Below are positions 36,890-44,616 of a stretch of 44,636 nt of DNA, piece after piece (within the stretch, counting starts at the first letter, position 1; each line of letters opens with the position of its first letter). A program made the translations under genes and the position numbers. The DNA is from Mesobacillus boroniphilus JCM 21738. GTDB taxonomy: Bacteria > Bacillota > Bacilli > Bacillales > Cytobacillaceae. Under the pieces are notes generated by a model. It was given only the letters and a program-made list of their open reading frames with translations. It made no database searches and had not been told where the DNA came from. The stretch covers positions 1-44,636 of the forward strand of contig NZ_BAUW01000024.1 of the NCBI RefSeq assembly GCF_000517385.1, in the 5' to 3' direction.

Positions 36890-36970
36890 TTAGGATTCTG
36901 TATCTTCTTTTTTTCGTAATAAAAATATGAAACTAGCAATTAATATGACATTATAAATAATAGATGCCAT
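36890..36970 (-). CDS. 26-residue single-span membrane peptide
   Basis: An exceptionally strong GGGGGGG run lies six bases before the ATG at 36970. The product begins MASIIYNVILIASFIFLL and ends in charged RKKEDTES, the classic shape of a small membrane peptide: hydrophobic helix of about 16 residues, positive stop-transfer, acidic end. I do not recognise a family. Coding support is the ribosome site and the topology. Confidence 0.5.
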   Translation of the reverse strand: MASIIYNVILIASFIFLLRKKEDTES

Positions 36971-37086
36971 TTTTGCCCCCCCTTAAGCCCTCATGTCAGT
37001 CAGCCAAGCAAAGCAAGCCGAATAATCATTGATTATATTTAACATAAAATTCCAATAATTCTTTCGTGATTATGTTAAAAAATTTA

Positions 37087-37100
37087 ATCAAACGTTTGAT
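37087..37100. promoter_or_regulatory. Perfect 14-bp palindrome ATCAAACGTTTGAT
   Basis: It lies in the A/T-rich gap upstream of the 26-residue peptide gene and immediately before the YvrJ terminator. It has the look of a repressor operator (TetR/GntR type). The owner of the site is unknown. Confidence 0.4.
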
Positions 37101-37105
37101 CAAAT

Positions 37106-37142
37106 GAAAAAACCATCCTCTTTTTAAAAGAGTGATGGTTTG
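37106..37142 (-). terminator. Terminator of the yvrJ-like gene
   Basis: AAACCATC-CTCTTTT/AAGAG-GATGGTTT with a TTTTTT run on the minus strand, seven bases past the stop codon. Confidence 0.8.
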
Positions 37143-37148
37143 AGATGT

Positions 37149-37340
37149 TTAGTGATTGATTTCCCGGATTGCCTTTTGGGTATAAACCGGCTCTGGGTCT
37201 TGCCGTTCCTGCAATCGCGCGGGCAGGGTCTGGATCGAATGGACGACTGTATCCAGCTTTGCTTCGATTCGGTGAAGCAAGTACAGTGTCACGACGATCG
37301 GGAACCCAACATCGCTGATGAACGGAATCAGCTGCTCCAT
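37149..37340 (-). CDS. YvrJ family protein (63 aa)
   Basis: Starts MEQLIPFISDVGFPIVVTLYLLHRIEAKLD, which is the YvrJ family signature: a short membrane helix (about residues 5-22) followed by an amphipathic helix. AAGGAGG precedes the ATG. It is the last gene of a three-gene minus-strand set with DUF1659 and DUF2922 proteins, an arrangement common in Bacilli but of unknown role. A hairpin (37376-37401) lies between it and the DUF2922 gene. Confidence 0.82.
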   Translation of the reverse strand: MEQLIPFISDVGFPIVVTLYLLHRIEAKLDTVVHSIQTLPARLQERQDPEPVYTQKAIREINH

Positions 37341-37375
37341 GTGCGTTTCCTCCTTCCTGGGATTTTTAAAACAAG

Positions 37376-37401
37376 AGCCGGTCTCTAGAAGAAGACCGGC
37401 T
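37376..37401 (-). terminator. Intergenic hairpin between DUF2922 and yvrJ-like genes
   Basis: Perfect arms AGCCGGTCT/AGACCGGCT around CTAGAAGA. On the minus strand it is followed by CTTGTTTTA, so termination may be partial and lower yvrJ expression. Confidence 0.7.
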
Positions 37402-37409
37402 CACTTTCA

Positions 37410-37628
37410 TTAGATTAGTTCGTATTCGGTTATATTGCGTTCGACTACGCGTGCGCTGTGAACGGAAACAAGGGTTCCATTCGTTGGCAGGAATGCGTTG
37501 GAAGCGATAATTTGCTCCATTGCCAGCTTGACTGCTGCTGGATCAACTGGTTCCGTGGGGTTATCAACCGTTAGCTTGGCGTATTTGCCAAGAGCCGTAG
37601 CGAATTGCAACTCAAGTGTTTTAGCCAT
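37410..37628 (-). CDS. DUF2922 family protein (72 aa)
   Basis: Small protein starting MAKTLELQFATALGKYAKLTVDNP, with the conserved P-DP-AVK-AM-QIIASNAF segment of DUF2922. GGAGGTG stands seven bases before the ATG at 37628, preferred to the upstream ATG at 37637. It follows the DUF1659 gene by 36 bases. Function unknown. Confidence 0.85.
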   Translation of the reverse strand: MAKTLELQFATALGKYAKLTVDNPTEPVDPAAVKLAMEQIIASNAFLPTNGTLVSVHSARVVERNITEYELI

Positions 37629-37664
37629 GTTTTTCACCTCCTATAGAATTAGTAGCTTGCCAGA

Positions 37665-37880
37665 TTAGATGATATCGAAGCTGTCGTTACGCTCCACAGA
37701 GCTTAACAAGTTCGCGCTAAGGCCGCCAAGAGCCACAGCCGCCTGCTGAACCTGGTCAGCAGTAGCTTCCTTTCTCACATAGCGGTAAGTCTTAGCCTTG
37801 AAGATCGGCTCGCCTTTCTCATCAACACCGGCCTCAAACATCAGCCTGATATTAGAATCCTTCAACATCGCCATTGCCAT
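37665..37880 (-). CDS. DUF1659 family protein (71 aa)
   Basis: Starts MAMAMLKDSNIRLMFEAGVDEKGEP and ends SVERNDSFDII, typical of DUF1659. AAAGGAGGTGAGG precedes the ATG at 37880. It is the first gene of the DUF1659-DUF2922-YvrJ set. Function unknown. Confidence 0.85.
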   Translation of the reverse strand: MAMAMLKDSNIRLMFEAGVDEKGEPIFKAKTYRYVRKEATADQVQQAAVALGGLSANLLSSVERNDSFDII

Positions 37881-37975
37881 TTGCCTCACCTCCTTTCACC
37901 TTCTATATACAGGCGGGGAGGGGAAAAGGACAGGGTGGGAGAAAATATTTAATCAAGTGGGCCGCCAAATGTGCT

Positions 37976-38020
37976 CTATCGGACAAACTGCGCGGGCAAG
38001 AAGGGAAAATTGTCCGATAG
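37976..38020. repeat. Perfect 11-bp inverted repeat with 23-base spacer
   Basis: CTATCGGACAA at 37976-37986 and TTGTCCGATAG at 38010-38020 are exact inverted copies. The total length of 45 bases is like that of single units in the tandem arrays elsewhere. It lies upstream of the DUF1659 gene and could be an operator, a leader hairpin or a lone unit of those arrays. Confidence 0.65.
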
Positions 38021-38068
38021 AAATTATCTTTCTGACGCATTTGTTCTGTGGATGGGCATGCAAATAAA

Positions 38069-38104
38069 ACATAAGCATTCCCCGTCATGACGAGGAATGC
38101 TTAT
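38069..38104 (-). terminator. Long terminator of the PH-domain gene
   Basis: CATAAGCATTCC-C-CGTCATGACG-A-GGAATGCTTATG is a nearly perfect 36-base palindrome, with TTTTATTT following on the minus strand. Confidence 0.85.
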
Positions 38105-38109
38105 GGAAA

Positions 38110-38478
38110 TTACAATATCGCTTCAGCTATCAGCTTATCAAACTTACGAATATCTACACCTTTCTTCAGGTTTACCTTAATATGGCCGGCCCTGGTCCAT
38201 AATTCGACCTCGGCGTTAACATCAAACAAGCTGCCGGCATTCTCGGTGGACCACATATTGATGGATGAGTAAGGAAGGGAGTAAATCTCCACTTTTTTGC
38301 CAGTGAGACCCTGTGCGTCCCGGACAATCAGTCGTTTATTAGTGAAAATCGCGCTGTCACGAACGGTTTTATAAGCGGCGATCGCCTTTTCACCTTCTAC
38401 TAACAGTTCATTCACATCATTTGGAATCGGGCATTCAGAGATAAACGTCCACGCTAAAATCGCTTGTGTTGCAACCAT
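38110..38478 (-). CDS. PH-domain (YyaB-like) protein (122 aa)
   Basis: A soluble beta-rich protein. Its start is MVATQAILAWT and its core SAIFTNKRLIVRDAQGLTGKKVEIYSLPY is the bacterial pleckstrin-homology motif. GGGAGG is eight bases before the ATG at 38478 and only two before the one at 38484. Role unknown. It sits alone between two minus-strand terminators. Confidence 0.8.
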   Translation of the reverse strand: MVATQAILAWTFISECPIPNDVNELLVEGEKAIAAYKTVRDSAIFTNKRLIVRDAQGLTGKKVEIYSLPYSSINMWSTENAGSLFDVNAEVELWTRAGHIKVNLKKGVDIRKFDKLIAEAIL

Positions 38479-38605
38479 CTTCATAACCTCCCAATATACT
38501 ATTTCTCATCTGATATTCTGTATATAATTGGGAATACCTGCCGAACAATCTAAATCTTTTTCTTTTTTCAGGGTCTTATAAAGGAAATGATAAAGATGGT
38601 GAAGG

Positions 38606-38634
38606 AGAAAAAAGCAACAGCCGTGGGGCTGTTG
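38606..38634 (-). terminator. Terminator of the DUF438 gene
   Basis: GCAACAGCC/GGCTGTTGC followed by TTTTTT on the minus strand, 13 bases past the restored stop. Confidence 0.85.
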
Positions 38635-38646
38635 CCTAGTGTCGGT

Positions 38647-39875
38647 TTAGGACAATATCCGTTTTTCTCCTTCAAGCGCCTGAATCGGGTTGATGTTTTG
38701 TGTGAATTCAAGGGTACCGATATATTGATTATCCTCATCCCGGACTGCAAAGTAACGGATGTACACAAATTTGTCGCGGACCTTGATCCAGAAGTCTTCG
38801 GTGTCTTTTTTGCCAGCTTTGAAGTCGCGCAGCAAATCCTCGACGACATGGACGCTTCTCGGCGGGTGGCAATTCTGGACAGTGCGGCCAATGACTGCCT
38901 TTGTGCGCGCGAAGATCCTTCTTTTCCGTGTGAAAAATAGCGAACGACATCGTCCTGATCAATGAAAGTAATATCAACAGGCAGATGATTCAGCAGCAAT
39001 TCTAGCTGCTTCAATGACAGGATGCCTGTCTCCATTTTAATATAGCCTTCCGAAATCGCATCAGCATCAAGTGGATTCCGCGCAGGCTTCCATTCCTGGG
39101 CAGGTGCTGTCAGACAGTAACCGATCTCGTCGCTTTCATGGGCTATTTTTACCCATTCATCTTCCGTAAAATTCTGCAAGGCCATCGGGAAGAGGATGTT
39201 TTCCTCCCTGTAAATCATGTCGCTCACTTCTCTGAGGACAAACTGCACCTCTTCAATGACGCCATTTTTATCGCCATCATAATTTGCCAGCTTTTTCTTA
39301 GCCAGCTTGATTCCGTCGCGGATGAAATCATCGATGCGCCACATATTCGTCGTCGGTCCGTAAATCCCGTACTTTTCAAGGTAAGGAAAGATCAAGTTTT
39401 CCTTGCGGCTGTAGTGCTTGTCAATGTCATAAAGCAGGTTGCAATCTTCTAGCAAAAGGTTGATATTTTCAGCGCTGTCTTCCATAGCAAACTGTTCAAG
39501 GTGAACGCGAAGCCTATTTTGTAAAAGCTGTTCAATCTCACGGTTTTCCAGTTCGAATGTATGGACCGGATGTCCAGGCTGGTTTTCAGGTCCGTACACT
39601 GAGTCTTTCTCCTCGATTGCTCCTTTAAAAAGGTCGGCGTGTGCTGCATAAATACGCTGCATTTCCGTAACGGATATATCGCCTTCAATCAGCTCGACAT
39701 GCTGTAGGCCGGCTATTTCTTCGATGGTTATTTTTCCAATAAAAGCATCAAAGTGAGCCTTGACCTCATTCACGTTTTTCCCATCATGCAGATCTTTGAA
39801 GAGCTGCTTTAAAGTTGCCTTTCGCCTTGCTGGATCCATTGCTTTCAATTCACGGTTATTTATCATTTCACTCAT
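38647..39875 (-). CDS. DUF438 protein with hemerythrin-like and PAS domains (frameshifted near 38919 as given)
   Basis: The N-terminal DUF438 region (MSEMINNRELKAMDPARRK...) is followed by a hemerythrin-like bundle with histidine/glutamate motifs in DKHYSRKENLIFPYLE and YREENILFPMAL. A PAS-type domain (FIDQDDVVRYFSHGK) comes next. A lost base near 38919 separates it from RIFARTKAVIGRTVQNCHPP and the rest, which end at 38647. The restored product has 409 residues. AGGAGG precedes the start. Such proteins are cytoplasmic, and the fold suits oxygen or nitric-oxide sensing via a di-iron site. That role is inference. Confidence 0.86.
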
Positions 39876-39960
39876 GATTATATTTCCTCCTAGAGTGTGT
39901 ATAGGTTATAACTGATAATGTTTCTCATGCTAAAAATAACACTTATCCAAACACAAAGAA

Positions 39961-39974
39961 GTGATACAAATCAT
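39961..39974. promoter_or_regulatory. Fnr/Crp-like half-symmetric site
   Basis: GTGATACAAATCAT resembles the TGTGA-N6-TCACA box of Fnr, with one mismatch in the right half. It lies 86 bases before the DUF438 start. Anaerobic or NO control would fit a hemerythrin-like protein, but the match is modest. Confidence 0.3.
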
Positions 39975-40067
39975 TCCTTGGCGTTTTTTTAAAAGAAATT
40001 CATTGTTATGATGGAACGAGCAAAAAATAGAGAGGGGAATGACGAAATGACCTGACGGGAATATCTT

Positions 40068-41138
40068 TTGTCTTATGAAGTGCTGAAAAATCTGGGAATC
40101 TCCATAGGAATCTTCTTCTTATTCCTTTTGTTCAGGAAGCTTTTCACAAAATATGTGTTCAGGCTGATGTTAAAGCTGGGCCAGAAAACGCCGACTGAGC
40201 TTTTCACCAGTATGACCGTGGCATTTGAGCAGCCGATCCGATGGTTGTTTATCATTATAGGAATCTATGTGGCTGCGGATTATTTTCCGTTCATGGAGCA
40301 ATCGAGTCCGCTATTTTTAAAGATTATCAGAGCTTCAATCATCATGCTGATTGCATGGGGGCTATACAACCTATCTTCGGGTTCATCGCTATTATTTATG
40401 AAAATTAATGATCGTTTTAATATGGAGATCGACCAGATTTTGATTCTGTTTTTTTCGAAGGCGATTCGGTTTATCATTGTCGCCATCAGCCTCAGTATTA
40501 TTGCGCAGGTATTTGAATATGATGTAAATGGATTTATTGCTGGCCTTGGATTGTGCGGCTTGGCGTTCGCGCTGGCTGCAAAGGACGCAATCGGGAATCT
40601 GTTCGGCGGGATCATCATTATTACCGAAAAACCATTTACGATAGGTGATTGGATCAAGACGCCGAGTGTCGAGGGGACGGTTGAGGATATTTCCTTCAGA
40701 AGCACGAGAGTCCGCACCTTCGCTCAGGCCGTTGTCACGGTTCCGAATGCAATTTCAGCAAATGAATCAATCACAAATTGGAGCAAGATGGGGAAAAGAC
40801 AAATTACCTTCAAACTTGGTGTTACATATGACACGCCGAGAATGAAGCTGCAAAATACGATCCACAGGATTGAAGAAATGTTGAGGTCAAACGATGACAT
40901 CCATCCGGATACGATTTTTGTTAAGTTTGATGAGTACAATGACAGCAGCCTCGATATCTTCCTTTATTTCTTCACGAAAACGACAGTCTGGGCGGAATAC
41001 CTGTCAGTGAAGGAAGAAATCAATTTCGCGATCATGGAAATCCTCGAAGAAGAAGGCGTATCCGTTGCGTTTCCAAGCCGGACACTTTATGTGGATACAC
41101 AGGGAGAGACTGCTGGGAGGGTTGCGGAGTCTATATAG
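40068..41138 (+). CDS. Small-conductance mechanosensitive channel, MscS family
   Basis: Three or four N-terminal helices and the pore helix GFIAGLGLCGLAFALAAKD lead to the conserved beta domain with FGGIIIITEKPFTIGDWI. A C-terminal cytoplasmic alpha-beta vestibule follows. The channel releases solutes on osmotic downshock, and it resembles YkuT. The 5' end is unclear. AGAGGGGA precedes an ATG at 40039 that meets a stop after three codons. The next ATG (40047) also meets a stop. The TTG at 40068 has only a weak GGGA. One or two lost bases between 40039 and 40075 could hide the true start. Confidence 0.88.
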   Translation: MSYEVLKNLGISIGIFFLFLLFRKLFTKYVFRLMLKLGQKTPTELFTSMTVAFEQPIRWLFIIIGIYVAADYFPFMEQSSPLFLKIIRASIIMLIAWGLYNLSSGSSLLFMKINDRFNMEIDQILILFFSKAIRFIIVAISLSIIAQVFEYDVNGFIAGLGLCGLAFALAAKDAIGNLFGGIIIITEKPFTIGDWIKTPSVEGTVEDISFRSTRVRTFAQAVVTVPNAISANESITNWSKMGKRQITFKLGVTYDTPRMKLQNTIHRIEEMLRSNDDIHPDTIFVKFDEYNDSSLDIFLYFFTKTTVWAEYLSVKEEINFAIMEILEEEGVSVAFPSRTLYVDTQGETAGRVAESI

Positions 41139-41145
41139 CAGAAAA

Positions 41146-41177
41146 AGAGAAGCCTGGGAAAAATCCCAGGCTTCTCT
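41146..41177. terminator. Bidirectional terminator
   Basis: The perfect 14-base stem AGAGAAGCCTGGGA/TCCCAGGCTTCTCT around AAAA, between the convergent MscS and symporter genes. Confidence 0.88.
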
Positions 41178-41183
41178 ATATTA

Positions 41184-42749
41184 TTAAGCTGCTTCCGACT
41201 CTTTTGAGTGGACTTGTTTCATAAATTCATTTACATCAGATGGTACTTTGCGGTCGAGCTTTGAGACGATGTAGACAGACAGGAATCCGATTGGCACGGT
41301 GATGATTCCTGGTACGTTGAACTGCAGGAACTCTGGCAGTGTCGTTTTGAAGAAAATCATGTACATGGAAGCAACGAGACCGAGTACCAGGCCGGCGATG
41401 GCTCCTTTCTCCGTCATTCCTCTCCACCAGATCCCAAGGATGAAGATTGGTGTGAACGTACTGGCCGCCACGGTGAATGCCAGTGCAACAAGGTGGCCGA
41501 TGGAGGCTTCCTTTACCATCAGACCAAGGATTCCATATAAAACACCAAGTACGATAATAGAGGCTTTTCCAGCGATTACGCGCTCTTTTTCAGTAATGTT
41601 TTTACGGAAGAAGGTTGCGTACAAATCATGTGCAAGTGCACCAGAGCTTGCGATGAACAGCCCGGAAAGGTTCGAGAACACGGCTGCGAATGCGCCGGCG
41701 ATGACAAGGCCAAGCAGCCATTCTCCGCCAAGGGCCTGTGCTGTTGACGGAACAACCATGTTATTCCCGCCGGCAATCAGATCTTTCACAACAGCCGGAT
41801 CAGCGTTGCCAGTCAAGAAGATTGAGCGTCCGACAACTCCAAGATAAACAGCGAACAGGAAGAATGCGCTTGCGATTCCGATCGCCATCAGGGCGGATCT
41901 GCGGGCTGCTTTCGCGCTTGGGTTTGTGTAGAAGCGCAACAGGATATGCGGAAGCCCGATTGTACCGAGTGAAAGCCCGATTGTCATTGATATCGTCTGC
42001 CAGAAGGACGGGAAGTAGTTGCCTGTTCCTGTCCAGACCGAACCGTCGAACGGAATGTCTTTTCCATCAGCAGTGAAGCTTGATGTACCTGTGATTGTTC
42101 CTTTGAATTCATTAATTGATGCCAGGATATCCTGATAATGAAGTCCGCCCCAGATGGCCGCGCCGACCATAAGGAGGAACGCGCCAAGGCGAATCCATAG
42201 TTCAAGCGCCTGGTTGAGGGTAGTACCCTTCATGCCGCCGATTCCTACATAGAAAATCATCACGGAGCATGTAAAAATGATTCCGAATTCATAGCTGGTG
42301 CCAAAAAACATGCTTAGAATTTGAGCAGCGCCAAGCAGCTGAGGGGCTGCATAGAAACCGGAAATAGCGAGAACGACAGCAACGGCTGCAAGGCGGGCGC
42401 GCCGGCTGTGGAACCGGTAGGCCAAAAAGTCTGCGACTGTATAGGCTCCGAACTTGCGAAGCGGTCCAGCGACGAAAATCGCCAGGAGTGTCAAGCCAAT
42501 CGAGAAGCAAAATGCATAGTAAGCACCGTCATAGCCAAGCTGATAGGTCAGGCCGGCAATCCCAAGGAAGGTGGCTGCGCTCAAATAGTCGCCGCCAATT
42601 GCCGAGCCGTTGGTGAACCAGCCGAAGCTGCGTCCCCCGACGAAGTAGTCAGAAGCTGTCGCGTTTCTTTTTGTAAGATAGGTGATATAGACAATGGTTC
42701 CCATCAGGATCAATGTTAACAGGAATTTCGGCTCAAGGAATGTCGACAT
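41184..42749 (-). CDS. Sodium:solute symporter, cation/acetate symporter type (ActP/YwcA-like)
   Basis: A 521-residue SSS-family transporter with about 13 helices. The ASDYFVGGRSFGWFTNG start, the GIGGMKGTTLNQALELW motif and the GSVWTGTG region fit the acetate/solute symporter branch. The start codon overlaps the stop of the DUF485 gene (TGATG) with AGGAGG before it. This pairing is that of yjcH-actP in E. coli and ywcB-ywcA in Bacillus. Substrate is probably a short carboxylate such as acetate. The frame is intact. Confidence 0.9.
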   Translation of the reverse strand: MSTFLEPKFLLTLILMGTIVYITYLTKRNATASDYFVGGRSFGWFTNGSAIGGDYLSAATFLGIAGLTYQLGYDGAYYAFCFSIGLTLLAIFVAGPLRKFGAYTVADFLAYRFHSRRARLAAVAVVLAISGFYAAPQLLGAAQILSMFFGTSYEFGIIFTCSVMIFYVGIGGMKGTTLNQALELWIRLGAFLLMVGAAIWGGLHYQDILASINEFKGTITGTSSFTADGKDIPFDGSVWTGTGNYFPSFWQTISMTIGLSLGTIGLPHILLRFYTNPSAKAARRSALMAIGIASAFFLFAVYLGVVGRSIFLTGNADPAVVKDLIAGGNNMVVPSTAQALGGEWLLGLVIAGAFAAVFSNLSGLFIASSGALAHDLYATFFRKNITEKERVIAGKASIIVLGVLYGILGLMVKEASIGHLVALAFTVAASTFTPIFILGIWWRGMTEKGAIAGLVLGLVASMYMIFFKTTLPEFLQFNVPGIITVPIGFLSVYIVSKLDRKVPSDVNEFMKQVHSKESEAA

Positions 42750-43111
42750 CAGCCAATCCTCCTTCCGTCAGCAGGACTCGAAGATTGCTCGGCTCCACTT
42801 TTCTTCAGACGCTTTTCATATAAAGTCGTATGGATTAAGGCGATGACGAACGCCATCGCCATCGCGACAATGCTTGTGAAGAACCAGCTGTAGGTCATGC
42901 CGCCCCACATCCGGGAAAACATGAACTCTCCGGCATACCAGTTCAAAATAGGAATGGAAAGAATGAATACATAATAAAAGAGCGTAAGTTTAATGCCAGT
43001 ACTGAATTCACTTTTCATGATTTGCTTTGTTTCCGGATCAAGCGGCTCTAGCTCGCTGACGTCAATTGTATCAGCCGCTACATAATTATACTCCCGATAC
43101 TCCCCTGCCAA
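42749..43111 (-). CDS. DUF485 membrane protein, symporter partner (120 aa)
   Basis: Two membrane helices (about residues 43-59 and 74-94) within a DUF485 domain (DPETKQIMKSEFSTGIKLTLF). The TTG start at 43111 lies eight bases after AGGGGG. It is translationally coupled to the symporter gene. Proteins of this family accompany acetate-type SSS symporters, with unknown mechanism. Confidence 0.87.
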   Translation of the reverse strand: MAGEYREYNYVAADTIDVSELEPLDPETKQIMKSEFSTGIKLTLFYYVFILSIPILNWYAGEFMFSRMWGGMTYSWFFTSIVAMAMAFVIALIHTTLYEKRLKKSGAEQSSSPADGRRIG

Positions 43112-43273
43112 TTATGATTCCCCCTAGTTAATATTTTGGCTTTCCCGTTATCAAGATTTCCCTCCTTTATGCAAGCCATGATATGATTAAATTGATTGTA
43201 CGATAGAGAATTGTCCAATACCTTACAATAAATTATCAGAAATATACAAATATTTAATATAATTTAAATTTTT

Positions 43274-43289
43274 ATTCACTGTTGTGAAT
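43274..43289. promoter_or_regulatory. Perfect palindrome ATTCAC-TGTT-GTGAAT
   Basis: It lies 21 bases before the regulator's start codon and downstream of an AT-rich stretch with a TATAAT near 43257, so it overlaps the likely transcription start. This suggests an operator for autoregulation or divergent control of the symporter. No protein can be named. Confidence 0.5.
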
Positions 43290-43309
43290 ATTAAAAGGGG
43301 GTGGTTTGG

Positions 43310-44545
43310 TTGCATTCCATCTGGCTTGCGGTGGAGGATGAAGAGGAGTATGAGAAGCTGGCTGCATGGATACTGGAAGAGTGCCAGGAGAATTGTAAGC
43401 TAGTAGACGAAGAGAGTGATATACATATCGCGATCATAGAGGTGAACAAATGGCATGATTGGGTAAAAATACACCGGTTCCGCAAACGGAATAAAGGCTG
43501 CCGGATCATTCCGCTGCTGGACCCGTCACTTTTGCACACCTCTCCGCTGGCAATCGAGTTCAAACTGACATACCTGCTGGTAAAATCGGTGAAACAACGG
43601 ATTTTTTTACGTACATTGAAACGCGCGATCGATGAGATTGAGAGTGAGAATGCCAGATTCACAGAAACCGAGGAAGTATTCCATCATTTCCATACAGAGC
43701 AAGCTCTCGGAAGTAATACCTTGCCTTTTAAGGAAGCTTTTTTACGGAAATTGCTGTCAGGGGATGTGAAGACAGAGGAGGAGCTGCTGCAATCCCGCTT
43801 TTTCCTGCCGGGAGAAGCTGTTCCGAATGTGGTCTGTTTTATCCAGGGGTTCGTACGCTGTCCGGCTAAACGAATGCAAGAGGGCTGGCAGGCGTCGATG
43901 GTCATCCAGGAGTTTTTGAAAAAGCAGTTTGAAGGATATCAGCTCACCTTCCTGTCCTACAGGAAACACCTGCTCATGCTGCTCCAATTGCCGTCGGAGT
44001 ATGTTTCATTGAAGCATTGGAAAGAGGGGGAAGGGCACATACTTGAGGCGATTGAGTCTTTGGAAAATGAATACGGTATTCAGCTTTATATCGGTGTAGG
44101 CTCGGTATATCGTGAGCCGCTGCTGCTGCACCATTCATATAAAGAAGCTTGTAAAGCAAGGCGGACATCGCCATACGAAAGACTTCAGCTCCGTTATTTT
44201 GAGGAAATCACGATGGACATGCAAATCCAAAAGTGTGTCGAGTATATTTCCCAGTACTGTACGGAGGACTTGTCAATCAAGCAGGTTGCCGACCAGATCA
44301 ATCTGAGCGTGCCATACTTCAGCCGCATCTTTAAACAAGAAACCGGACGCAGCTTTGTCGAGTATGTCACCTTCGTCCGTATGCAGCGCGGTGTCTGGCT
44401 TTTGCGCCATACCGACCACACAGTAGAAGCCATCGCAGAAGAACTGGGATACAACACCCCCAACTATTTCAGCGGGACCTTCAAAAAATATGTTGGTCTG
44501 TCACCAAGGGACTACAGGGCTACTGAAGAGATCATTTTTGTTTAG
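43310..44545 (+). CDS. AraC-type regulator with degenerate N-terminal receiver-like domain (411 aa)
   Basis: The C-terminus (about residues 305-405) is a two-helix-turn-helix AraC domain with SIKQVADQINLSVPYFSRIFK and VEAIAEELGYNTPNYFSGTFKK. The N-terminal 120 residues are laid out like a receiver but lack a clear phospho-acceptor aspartate. A middle region resembles the ligand or GGDEF-like module of YesN-type regulators. GTG at 43301 overlaps the AAAGGGGGTGG site, so TTG at 43310 is chosen. It faces the DUF485/symporter operon across a 198-base gap and probably controls it. Confidence 0.82.
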   Translation: MHSIWLAVEDEEEYEKLAAWILEECQENCKLVDEESDIHIAIIEVNKWHDWVKIHRFRKRNKGCRIIPLLDPSLLHTSPLAIEFKLTYLLVKSVKQRIFLRTLKRAIDEIESENARFTETEEVFHHFHTEQALGSNTLPFKEAFLRKLLSGDVKTEEELLQSRFFLPGEAVPNVVCFIQGFVRCPAKRMQEGWQASMVIQEFLKKQFEGYQLTFLSYRKHLLMLLQLPSEYVSLKHWKEGEGHILEAIESLENEYGIQLYIGVGSVYREPLLLHHSYKEACKARRTSPYERLQLRYFEEITMDMQIQKCVEYISQYCTEDLSIKQVADQINLSVPYFSRIFKQETGRSFVEYVTFVRMQRGVWLLRHTDHTVEAIAEELGYNTPNYFSGTFKKYVGLSPRDYRATEEIIFV

Positions 44546-44574
44546 GGAGAGCCAGGACAATAAGTGAAAACTAG

Positions 44575-44616
44575 AAAAGGAGGTCCAGCCATGCCGGCGG
44601 ACCTCCTTTTTGTTTT
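44575..44616 (+). terminator. Terminator of the AraC-type regulator
   Basis: The perfect 12-base stem AAAAGGAGGTCC/GGACCTCCTTTT with more T residues following. Confidence 0.88.

Noticed and set aside
38587..38940. A 117-codon plus-strand frame
   Set aside because: It is antisense to the PAS-domain end of the DUF438 gene, has no ribosome site, and the minus-strand frames carry clear homology.
40039..40067. An upstream start for the MscS channel
   Set aside because: ATGs at 40039 and 40047 both meet stops within four codons. Without a proven indel the TTG at 40068 is the only open start, so the 5' end is left uncertain.
41299..42719. Long plus-strand frames over the symporter gene
   Set aside because: They are antisense shadows of an intact, well-recognised transporter gene.
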